From contig NC_049981.1 in assembly GCF_000003815.2 (NCBI RefSeq), positions 26,179,670 to 26,243,669 on the forward strand: 64,000 nucleotides of DNA. Reading direction: 5' to 3'. The notes under the pieces are model-generated. The model saw nothing but the letters and a program-made list of their open reading frames with translations. It searched no databases and had not been told where the DNA came from. Shown here piece by piece: positions 34,401 through 47,186 of the stretch. Made by a program: the position numbers and the translations under genes. Origin of the DNA: Branchiostoma floridae (taxonomy: Eukaryota > Chordata > Leptocardii > Amphioxiformes > Branchiostomatidae). Position 1 is the first letter of the stretch; each line of letters begins with the position of its first letter.

Positions 34401-37400
34401 TACGTCGCCGCCTCGCTGATATTCCCACGAACATGTTTCAAGAAAAATACCCAGCAAAAAACGCTGTTCTGCGTCAAATTCTATTCTATAAAACATGTGG
34501 GACTCAGTGTTACAGTCTAAATATTTTGTAGAAGCACCGCTGTAGGAAAGAAGGTCCAAGCAATGTAAAACATCACGTAGCATGAAGTTCGCTGTCAACT
34601 GGCACACAGCACATGGCTGTTTGAAACTCTAAGTCTAATCAACAGCCGTGTTTGATTGATAGCCGGCGGTCCTTTGATGAAGTCGGGGAAAGGTGCGTTA
34701 GTTAGAAAATCTGCGTTTAGTTTTGATACGTAATTATAAGTTAGACAGTGGCGAGAATGATTATTTTCTCATCAATATTTCTCTTCAGAATTATTTGAAC
34801 TTAATTGTACATCTAAACAATTGGCTTACCTGTGCAATGTTTATATGATTAATGATCATGTGTAACGTATGGCTCCTAGTCAATAGATCAGCATTTTCTC
34901 TATAGTGACCACCTGTCTATAGTGGCCACATTTCCTAGTGCTGTTGTTGTTTGACATAAACTTTGAAGTTGAACATTTAAATTGTAAGTAACTTTAAACT
35001 GCCAGAGTTTCAGCCCAATAAAACACTCTCAGTGCCAGCCTCGAGGGTATGAACAGACTGACCAGACAGACGAAAATAAATCCTCGAACAAGGTTCAATC
35101 GTATCTTCCGGGTCTGGCAGGAAGTTGTTAAACTAAAATAAGAATAGGCTCGATGGCTGATTGCATACAAAGTAAAACAGTTTAACAGTTTTACAGCTTG
35201 AAGAAAACAAACGCTCCTACAGTACCTGCACCTGCTTGATAATTATTAAATCGTATGCCCTACTTGAATAAAAAAAAGTTCACTGCAATAATAAATGTAC
35301 CCACACCACAAGGAGCTTATACTTTTTTAAACTTACACCTAGTTATCGTACTGAAAATTGTTAATGACATTACATGAAGTCATTCAACAATTTTCAGTCA
35401 TGATGAAAATTTTCTGAATGGAAGGTGTGATTATTGTCATTTTCTGAAAAATAGAAGCAAGCTCTGTTTTTACCTGGAATCAATTCACAATACCAGTCCA
35501 CTTTGGGGGATAATGTACTGTTAAGAGGATGTTCCATTTTTGCGCAGGGGTGATTTGGAACAGTCCAATGTTGCGTGGGAAGGGGTATGGCTGAAATATG
35601 CTGTATTTGCTCTTAAGCAAATGTCGGCCTTTCTAGTTGGTATTTGAGTAGCGGTTGCGGAAAGGAAGGTTGTGTTCAAAAATAGTTGGCGTAGCATTTT
35701 TCGTTAGGACGCTAGTGTGCCGAGTGTGTGCGTCCGTTTGTTTGTGGAATGCATAACTCGAGAAGTATTAAAAGGATCCTGATAATATTTGGTAGGTGGG
35801 TAGGGGTCAGGACAACGAAGGTCGAGTATGATAGTGGCCCCCCTAGCGGCTTCCTAAGATACTGCAGCAAAACTTCCATTTTTTGACATCTCGTGTTCTG
35901 AACATGCTGTGGTCGAGATTTTTGAGTGGCAGATAGCCTAAGTGATGACTTACATAATGTAATACTAATTATGCAAATGAACAGCTAAGTACCGATACTT
36001 TGCATAATTAATGAGGAAAGCTCAGAAATCCACTGAATTCCATGATAGGACTTTCAAACATGTTTGCATTGTTTTGGGCTGAAAGGTACTTAAGATAATA
36101 ATCTACATGGAAAGATGCATTTAACTGTAATCAGTGGCCAATTAACAGAAATAAACTGTTTTCTATATATATATTTGTATCTCATTTTGACCTATATCTA
36201 TGCACACAGCTGTTTCACAGATGTTTTGCTGGAGGAATCTTGTGAGCTGGACGCACTGACAAGCATGAAATTCTGATTGACCAGGGATGCTATCAGGTCA
36301 TCTGTGTACAATCAGGTCTTGTTTTGGTAGCATTTGTGGGTTTCTGAGGAACACAGTTCATGCAGTCATTTGCTTTTGGGGTAGGTACTATTTAGTAATA
36401 CATGAATAAGACCTTAAAGTCTTAAATAAAGGCATGATTATTTGGAGAAGAGATGTGTTCGTCGAACTCTAGTTGATATTAAGGTTACATGACTTGTGTT
36501 TGTTTTTTATGGAAGAAATATATATGTGTTCTTTACAACTCGATATTACCCATGATATTTGATACCGCATGTGTGAATGTTTCATGCAGTTGTTATCGAG
36601 AACCATGCACGCCACAAACCCATCCCTACTACTACCCGCTCCTGGCAGCGCCAGATCTAGAACAATGTACGTATGTCGACACATCACACGGTCTGCCAAA
36701 CCGATTTTCATTAACGTAGAAATTCTCTCGGGTTCGAAATGTCTGTAATCTGTAACGACTAATCATGAAGGTCTCAGCTGGATATCAGTCTCGTGTGCCA
36801 ATTACGTCACGGATTGGTGCCAATGATTTGTAACCAGAACAATTGCATGTGACCGCTCGGGATTCAATGATGTATGAGATATCGCCAGGTGCCTTTTATG
36901 TTATACCACTGCTGGTGTTGGGAATCGGGAATCAGAACATTACCTGGATAGTTAACGAGAACCCAGGGATTACGATCAAGATGTGGCATTGATCTCTAAA
37001 CCGTGTGTGGGTTCATGAATTATTCTATTACGGTATGTCTAAGGCATGTTCTTACAATTGGTCATTTCAAACGATAACAATAGAATAAAACTGATGCGGA
37101 AGATTAGAACTAATATACATTTGTATTTGTTGGTTCTACAAGGAAATCACTATGAATGGTTAAACGAAAGAAAAACTAAAACATGTGTAAGAGTTACCCA
37201 ATTGTACAAACATACATCTTTAATTGATTTTGTAAGTACTTGAATTATCGAGGTTATTAGAATTTTAATCATACTTACCTCATTAGAAACTATCCAGTGA
37301 TGTTCCGGTGTGAATATGCCCATCTTGTTTGCCTGAAAAATTGCAAAAAGATGAAGATTAAAATAATGCAAAGTGAGACTTACACATTCATACACTATAC

Positions 37401-40400
37401 TACTCATTTACCTATTATTCGTGCGAAATTAGTAATTGAATGAGCAAAGAAGCTCTATAAAAGACGTAAAGCAATTGCAATAACACATATTCATGTGTAC
37501 GAAAACTTTTTTGCATTACGTTGAATGCCTAGAATAGCTTTTAAGTAGGGAGAATTCATGGCAGAATTTTGCGTCCCGACCACGAGACCTTCACATCCTG
37601 TGTTATATACCCTTATCTGTAAATGTTCATCAATTATGAAACAGATGTTAAGAGCGGAACGCTGGGTAGTCTCATTATTGCATTTATGAATATCTGATAT
37701 AATCTAATCTAATCATATCAAATTGCTGCGATATACGAACAGCATATTGTTTCGTAAATTGTATTGATTGCCATGCAACAGACAACACACCCGAAAGAGC
37801 CAGTGGACTGTGATTAGTTTAAACGGAATAAATTTGATAACCTGACGTTCTGACAATGCCTTTCCATTTGATTTAAATTTAAAGCTTCATGCACGAAAGC
37901 CCAATGGCCGTCGGTCATAAAGGCAATTCTTCGAAACAGTATAATTACTTAGATACTTTTCAAGATATCTATTCTGAAACCAAAATGCTTTAGAGGCACG
38001 AAAGAGAGAGTCAAACGTTGCTTGTCTCATGGACATGAACACAAACAAAAGAAAACTCTACTATCCTATGACCTACCAACCTGATAAAATAGTTGTCGGA
38101 AATAAATAGATATCTTTACGAGCTTTCTAAGCAGCAAAGACTTTAAATGCAATCCCAAACAAGCTTCCTGATACGGCGATGTACGTCCCAATCATAGGAA
38201 CATGTACGTGTGGAATAGTATGTTTCCATGGATAAAGTTTTTTTTTTTACTTCATGATCACCATATGGTCAGTAAGTAATTGGCCTTGAACGCCAAGGTA
38301 CGGCGGAAACGTCGCCGTGAAGCACCCTGATCTGGAAGCACTTAACATTTATCTATGGCTGATATCTATCGCTTTCTGTTCTCCTTCTGCTTGATCTAAG
38401 AAGTAGTACGTTAGTGGTTTAAAGAAGCTTGTTTGCTTTAATGTGCACTCACGAGTCGTGCTGAACCCCCACATATCAACGCAGTACGTGCCCAACGTAC
38501 AGACGGTGGCCTGCATGAGAAACAGCTGGTGCTTGGCCTTTGTAATTTGAGAACTTAATATGAAAGGGGCCAATAAAGGAAATACAGAGACATGTTACAA
38601 TGGTAAGGGAATAATAGATTTGCTATTCCCTAATACAACACGATATAATGAAGTACAATTCAAATTTGGATATTGGATAGAAACGCTCGCAAAGAACCAA
38701 TTCATGACGCGGTGGAGTGCGAAGCTGTTTTTTTTATGTAGTTCTCTGGTGTCTGTAGCTTTAGAATTAGAATATATGCAGTTGATATAGATTGCTCGTA
38801 CTAGTTCAGTCTTACCTCACTTATCACACTGATCGTGTTTTCCACCGTACAGAGAACGACAGCATGTTCCAGCAGATGTCTCCCGTCAGTGCCAGAATCC
38901 CCATTGAGTCTAGGCAGGGTGACTTTGGTGTCACTACCATTAGAGAGGGAGGGCAACCGCAGGAGCACGATCTCTGGAACCCGCCCTCGGGTCAGCAGGA
39001 GGAGCGTCTCGGCCCTGCTAAACGCTAGGGGAAATACTCTAGTAGTAAGTCAGTCAGCAACGGATTGAGCAGGATGTAGACCAATCAAATATGAAATAAT
39101 TCAAACCTCTAATACTACATGGAGATAGGTAAGAACAAAATAGTGCTTTTAAAACTTTTCTCCTCTGAAAAGCAATGATAATATCTAGTGTTATTGTAAC
39201 ATACCTAATGAGAGTCATTAGCATTGCCAAACTGGTTACCAATTGGGCATCATATTGAAAAAAAAACTAAACTAAACCAAGCAATTGCAAGTGAAGAAGG
39301 CATTGATGTATCTACATGACAACAATGTTGTCAATGTTGTCACGTACCCATGAGCCCCGTTAGCTTTGCCAAACTGAGAGGTACCATCTTGCTAATTTGC
39401 AATAGAGTATTGTGTGATTTAAAAGCGTATACAGCAACTGAACCACTAATTAGAAGCTGGTATTGGCGCGTTTACATGTCAACAAATGATGTTGTTTGGT
39501 ATCTGAATCCTCTCTTATTTACCATGTTCATCGTCATACAGGACCACCATGGTCCTCCACCTCTGCTGCCTGATGATATCAGACAGAGCCTTGTCGATCT
39601 CAAACGCCGCTGGGTTCATACTCAGGGTGTACTTTGTGTCCGGAGTGACGTCACATGTGTCACGTGACACGAAGATGTGAGGCACGTGCATGACGTCACA
39701 TACAGACTGCAGCATCAGGTTAGATGAGCAGGAGGTTGAGGACAAGATGGCGGCAACACCCTGTGCCATCAACGAGCAACCTGTTTGAGAAAAAGGGATC
39801 AAACTTCAATATTCTCGTTTTTTGTGTTTAATTGTAGTTCATTAACTATACAGATAATGTTTTGATTAACATCACATGTGTCCATTGATCACTCCCTGTC
39901 ACAGATATATCTCTGCGAAACACAGAAAAATAACAATACCTCCCCGTGTTAGTTTGCAGGCCTTTCCTTTAATTCCATGACCTGGAATGTCTGTCAGCTG
40001 TAAACAAGGTTGCAATGACTACATTTGTCAGCTATTACCTGTACTTCCTTCACTCCATGAACTCTGACATTTTTTCTGACTCCATCAACTCCACCTCATG
40101 TCACTCTGTGGTAAGACATGCCAAATATAGTACAAAAGCTAGCCTGTCAAGGGAAGGGTATTTTGACCAGGAATGCGATCTTCACTACTTATTAGTCTGC
40201 AGTGACACCATTTGCCCCTTCACTTCCTCTAACCATTGCGTGTTCAAAGAGGTACGTTCACATAAGCAAGCAATCAAACGCAATGAAAACAAAACTTCCG
40301 CACACGGCGGTACTAGGTGAAAGGGAATTAAGATTCTTAGCATGTGCTTAGGTGGAACACAAATGCTGCCTTTGTCTAATCATGACACGATTGTCAAAAT

Positions 40401-43400
40401 TGAATTCATTAAGAATTGAAATCAAAGCATCAGTCACCAGACATGTATACAGATTATGTTCTTTGTTTGTTGCATAGAGGATGATGGGAACATCGACGCA
40501 GATGTAGTCAACTTAATACATGTACATGTATCAGATAGCACTGATTATGGTATAGGCACTTGTATCATGTCAGGTACACCAAATGTTTCTGTAGCTAAAG
40601 CAAATGATCGTATTTAATATCCATGACCATCCAGCTGCGCATAAAAATATGTATGATATATCTATAGGGGCAGGCAAAATGAAGTTAATTCCTAGGCTTG
40701 CCTGGGGTACATTTTATTTCAAGACCATGGGAAAGAAATCACGGCAAGAAATAGGCAAACTACCTTTGGCCCTATTCCAAAGCCATTACAGGCAGATAGA
40801 ACGCCTTGAAATGGCCCTAGAAATGTCGTTGGCATAAGTCTGCAAAGTGTGGTATAATTGGCAAGTACTGGAGCCGATTATCAGCGGATTTAGAGAACAC
40901 TTACGGTAGGAAATGGCCAGCATCCCTCTGTCAATTGATGCAGCAATGTTTCTTCAGAAAAGAAGTTCATTATGAAATTTGAAAGCCAATCTCTGTAAAT
41001 TGGTGCAGCAATTCATCACAATGAAAAGTATGCTATTTGTTTTGATATAACGGTCTGAAATACATCGCCATAAATTGTACCAGATGTAGAGCATGATGCA
41101 ATTAAAAAGTAATGCTTCTTTGTGATTTGATTGAGGAAATTGACCAGTTTTATGTGACATCGACGAGATAATTTCAGTTAACCCTATTCAGACCGGGCTT
41201 TTTTGGTCATCCCGGAACGGGGGGTGGGGGGGTGTATGCGGGCTTTTGAGGCCCTCCACTTCTAAGTCCTCTAACTCTTGAACGACGCTACATATGGCCA
41301 CGAATTTGTTAGGAAATGATATAGACATAATATCTGACAAGTGTAAGACGTTTGACGTTACGATTAAGTAAGATGACGTAATTATGACGTCATCAATGTG
41401 ATTGTATTGGCCGGACCCATGAAAAAGGGTATTCTCGGAAAACTTACAGCAAGTGCAGATAATAAAGTGATAATGTTTTTACGACTTCTGTTGCCAATAG
41501 CAACATCAATGACGTCGAAATGACGTCATAAAATGACGTCATGCACATCTAAGATGCCAGTTTGGCTCCGCCATATTGTATACACCACCTTGAATTTTCA
41601 AAAATGCTTTTATTGCAACAAATAATCACAAAGGGCAATGGAAATAGACTAAATACATTCATTTAGATAGTTTTTGATGAAAAAATACCAGGTAGTTACA
41701 AATTCTAAGGGATAATAAGCTAGTTACTATTGATCTGGCCATACCGTCCGCCATCTTGGATTTTGGGCTGATGACGTCATCAAATTAGCATAATTAGGAA
41801 TATCTAATTATGAAAGATATTCTAAATAACATAAGATTTTATTCATGTAATAGCAGTAATATAGTAAATAAACCTGAAAAATACATTGTTAGAACCGAAA
41901 TTAGTGATTTTGGCAAAACTGCCTGTCAACAAACGGTTACCATGGCAACACGGAAAAATGGAAAATTTGTCAAACTTCGTAAAATCGTTGCTTGCAATAT
42001 TTTAGGAAAATTTGGTGGCTCTAGCGTAAGCCGTTCTGGTGTTATAAGACATCAAAGTTGGCGCAGGCCTCAAAAGCCCCCCTCAATCTTCCTTGTCTCG
42101 TTTGTCAATGTATTTTCAACAAAGAACATTTATTTTTTGTGATTGAATTCGATATATGCAATTAGTACAGACATGATTTCCTGCCTTGAAGCATTCTTTC
42201 CACTGACTGCTGGGCGTTTGCTGATATTTCTCTGCCATACTTCTCTCCTGGCGCTAGCAACAACAACAACAAAAAAATGTAGAAATTACAGTCAGCTCAT
42301 ATTCAGGCGATGACAATCACCAGCACGCCGGGCTCTGTATATGGCAGTATGATAGATATGCAATTTGGCAACTGCTTTTATATATGGGTCAAACCATAAA
42401 ACCCGATATTACAAGAGTCATAACTTTTGTAGCCAAGTTTCCATTTGTGTTTCAAATATAAAAACATAAAATGTTGCAATTCTTTTATGAACATTGTAAA
42501 CTTTTACGAGTTTGGCATTGATTCATTTTGATATAAACCTAAACCTACTGGTTCGGGCATGCGTTGGTCGCAGAACAAACGTCCCCAGGTGTCCAGGTAA
42601 CTATGAATAATGGAAGTGAACTATCGAAAAATGTTGACTTCAGCAAAGGCAATATGGTCTGTCTTGAATAGAGGAAGGAGCCCTGCTTCATAATAACGAA
42701 CTACTGACGCAGAAAGATTCTAAATGAGAGAACTTTAAATTATAGACTGGCCCTCGAGGTGACCAGAGCTTTATCTTCCAGCTTCATGACTTTCGGATGC
42801 GAGTGTTGCGGCGTGTACCGCACTCTATTATTCTTCCACCACCAAAATCAATATGCATTGGGCATATTGGCTGGTACGCTTCAATGCACGGCCATCCATA
42901 CCCTAAGTCAGGAACTTTACAGCAGTTCGTTTCAGGGGATCAATTTGATCCGGAATGAAAAGATGCGACAGACCTGGCCCTGACCCAAAAAGCACATTGA
43001 ACCGAGGTCTTTGTATAAGGCTTGTGATGCGCAACTGGGGTGGAAGCAGGGTCGGCGATGAAAGACGATTTCTAGTGATTATCTCAGGATTATCTACGGT
43101 CGATATATATTCCCTAGCTACCATTCGCACCTCCAAATTTAGCAACTTCACACGTAATCCAAGTTGATCCCCATGATAATACAATGTGTGACTACCCTGC
43201 AGCTCAAGCTGTATATTTGCAATTTGTACTACTATCAGTAATATTACTGAGTGCCAAAATCAGATAAGACAGCTGCAGGAATTTCAGATTCATGGCAAAT
43301 TTGCAGCCAGTAGACCAAGGCAACTCGTAAATCCATCGGTTTTGAATTTCATGAGTGGCCACGGACAAACACGTACGATGGCCAGTGATGGAGAAGCCAA

Positions 43401-46400
43401 TAGTTCAAACAGAGCCTCAGGTAACAGCCCAAGGAAGAGATGCTTTACATAGCGGTGCATCATGCATGGGTGCTCTCTGACTTGTCGTGGCATCGGGTGA
43501 CGACTACTGAACATTGCAGAAGCCGAGGGCAAAACATATAGTTCCAGGTCGAAGCATTCCTGATATTTTACATTTCGAGTGCAAAAGGTGAGATGACGCT
43601 ACCACTGGTGAATGTTGATACGGAAGAGTTTGATAATCTTGATCATGGAAGCAATACGTAGATCTGTATCTGTACAGTGGATACAACAACCCTTCGGCAG
43701 AATACATGTTCAGGGCACACCTGACCGTCCTCTGCACATCTAACTCCAGAATATAAAAGTATGTGTATAATCTTTGGCTTCGTGCTTGATATAACATAAA
43801 ATGTAAAAGTGTGACTAAAAAGACAGCAAAACACACAATGCATAAACGAGGTTTCTGTACGATTCGTTCAGCGATTTGAGTTCGCAGAGAGAGCGCTCCA
43901 TTTTAGATGGAAAAGGGGTATTAGAATTTGCACGTATCAATGAGTCTCCAAGTTATGAAAACTTATTCATTACCTTAATACAAGAGGATCATCATCTGTA
44001 GGACAAAGGGATACCCCTGATTACTGCCCTATTTTGCCTGGATAAGTAAATCAATCTTGCCATGAGTGAATTTGCAATTCCCTGGTTGCATTACCGCCAG
44101 GAGTCATTTATACCAGTGCCTATTAACAACAGGAAGCTCTATCAACACATTGTTCATCTTACGCTCAATACAATATTTATGAAAGCTGCATTTTTTCCAG
44201 TCTGTTAAACATTTCTCGGTATCAGTGCTTCTTCAAGCATATCCAATCCTTTCGACCATAGCCGCCTTGGTCTCAAATGCAGGATGTGTTGCACCAAGAG
44301 ACTTATCACTTGAAAAGAAGTTAGGTGTAAGAGCCTTGCCGTTAAATGCTCAAATGATATGTGTTTTAATTGTTAGAGATAACAAAGGCTGGAGAGATCT
44401 GATTAATAGATGGCAAAATTTGAAGACATTTGTCCACCTTCACTGTGCATTGATGCATGCCTGAGAAACATCATGCAATTGAGACAATAGTGGAGTCAAT
44501 TACTTCACTGCTAGAATCATTAAGCACACATGTTTGACAAGGGTTATAAGATGCTGTAAGAACATGGTCCGAATAATAACAAAGCAAATCCTACGGCTGA
44601 TTAATAATCTATGGGACTGATGATAATGATGATGAAATCTGATATAGGCTTACAATGTTACAATCATAATGAAAACATCTAGTATGACAACAAACATGTA
44701 GCCTTGTCGAAGAACTCCCAGTGGAGATAGATCGAAGGAAGCAGTAATTAAAACTACCAATAGAGCTCATATCAGCAATTGGATGTTCTCACGCTTGATT
44801 TGACGCATTGATCCATCAAATATTTGCTCAGTCTGGCCTCGAAGGTCAGTACCAGTTAGCAGAGTGCTAGTATTTTCCATTTCTTACATACAATTATCCA
44901 AATATTCAGGTATCAAAATTTTATTCCAGGTAAACTAGCTGTTTTTTTCTTGAACATGATATGTAGTGCATTGGAATATGGATCATTATACTTGAATATG
45001 TATTTTGTCATCTGTAACTCGAGAACAACCGTGATTTGATCTCATTTGTAACACTACGGCTTAAACAAGAATGGGTATGAGTAAATAATTCAGGACAAGA
45101 CGTCTTTAGTAAAAGCATCAATAAAGTACTTCTGACATTTTGCAAATGATAGTGAAATTATATTCATTGATTTTTCTGTCACTAGTCAGACAAGAAGAAC
45201 AAACGTAATTCATGAGAGGCAAGAACAATTTTGTTACTTGTAATTACCATTAGTGTGGCTATTACTGATCGTGCCTTTCATTCAGCACAATGTATTCTCT
45301 ACGAACAACTATCAAAAATGTTAATATTTCCGACTGTTTTTAAGCGATAGACCATGCACAGAAAATTCTTATTAAAAAGAAAGCAAGTACCTTTTTCGAC
45401 GAGAAGAAGGCCGTCGCCATTGTCTACCTCCTCCATACGGGGGATCAGTCGAGCTTGTGGTAGGATTCTCTTGTCCTCGTTGATTCGCGTAATCGCGTAG
45501 CCGAAGGCTTCTTCTTCTTCAGCACTTCGAGCTTTGTCAAATATAGCGCCTGAAGATAAAAGAATATTCCAACAACAAATGAAACGCTATGAAATGAAAC
45601 GTTATGAAACAACTCCCACAATGGAAAATTGCTGCGAGAAAGAGCTTCAGCAAGTCGACACCATGATGAAAGAATGAAAGAACAAGTTTCACGTTTTGTA
45701 CAAAATGTGCTATCAATTAAAATAACAGCATAAGTCGAAAATGATGAAACTAATTTATATGTAGATATCTAAGAAGTTTGCTTAGGATTTAGATTTTCCA
45801 AAGTTAGACTTAGTGTTGCTATACTACCATCCTACTTTGTTTAACAATAGACACCCGTGGAGCAATGCAATACTGGCTATTTGAATGGCCAACAAGATGT
45901 AGAAGCTACTGATGTATCCATGGATCTGAAAGGACAGGCTCTAACAAAGGTCGTCACATGGTATTAGGTCACGATTAGTTCCCGCCTGTCAGTCTACGCA
46001 AAGGTCTGCGAAAGGGGCAGGTAATGATATAGTCTACTGAAGCCGCAAAGCAGAGGGATTACCAAGATGTGTTTTGATCTTTTTTCTTGACTGTGATGAA
46101 AGGCCACCTAGTAGTTTGCTGAAAGTAACTTGCTTTTCAGTCACGACTTCAATCACCGTTTTGTCTTCATGCCACGAAACAAAGATGGGAGATTGGTATC
46201 CATAACTTAATACTGAAGAATACAGATGCAGGGTTCACAACAGATAATAGTTCTCAGAGGACGTAGCTCAGGGATTCTTAAAAATGCGAAAGTAGTGGCT
46301 GGAGACAACCTTTTTTCGTAATGGCCGTTTGGGCACCGCTCCAGGCGAGATGTGAAAATGGATGGCTGTCCACCTGGAATAAACGCCAGCATTTTATTGA

Positions 46401-47129
46401 CTTCGTGTCGCACAGTGCGCTGAGAAATCCCACAGAGGCAAATAAAAGATTATATTAGGAAATATATTGATTAAACGCTTCACTCGTTTCCACCAGGTTG
46501 TTCGGTACCGCAATACGTGGGGATGATGTTGTCAGGTTTCTCCCAGACGAATGGGAGATTGTCATCGCAGTAACGCCATACGGCAAAGCGTATTGGTATT
46601 GTTTGGTAAAATCAATTAATACATGCTCCCTGGTGTATACAGAAAATAAGACTGATAGCCTCGTGACGGGAAAGGCAACAGACTAAAACGGATCATCTAA
46701 TGAACGGGAGTGTATCTATAAACAAATAAATCATGAAAGGTAAGGCTTTTAAGCAACCAGGGGATTACTCTCTACAACTGACTGGATTTTGCTTCGTATT
46801 TCTGGTAAACGTTTTGATGGGTGGATGTCAAACAAAACTCCAGAAACAGTAAAATGTAAACGCCACACAGACGCACGACGTAAATGCCAGATATTATAAA
46901 CAGCAAAATGACACATCAAAGGCTGGCTGGTAAACTGCATACATACCCCGAGTTTAGGTCTGGCTATAATAATCCATTCCTCCCATAGTGGCAACTCAAT
47001 TATCGTCCCCGCCCCTAATATAAGATACTGCAATCATATATAAATCCATAAGGGAATTCGGGGTTCAGTCTATTACACTAGAGAATTAAGGTGGTGTTTG
47101 TTTGTGTGTGTATGTGTGTACGTGTGTGT

Positions 47130-47186
<57 letters not shown>

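Larger units (their letters stand above)
28316..37278 (-). other. Intron 5 of gene B, 9 kb repeat nest
   Basis: Contains, in order, the compound microsatellite, assembly gap 2, a TSD-flanked retroposon, a long hairpin, a dispersed repeat family, a 163-bp tandem array, a tandem duplication, a second copy of the dispersed repeat, and a small hairpin. No protein-coding exon was recognised. Confidence 0.7.

Noticed and set aside
38349-38573. Minus-strand frame as an extra exon between exons 4 and 5 of gene B
   Set aside because: Exons 4 and 5 already join in phase 0 to a continuous I-S-E-A-N-K-M-G segment as expected for iGluRs; this frame would break the phase and has no gene A counterpart.
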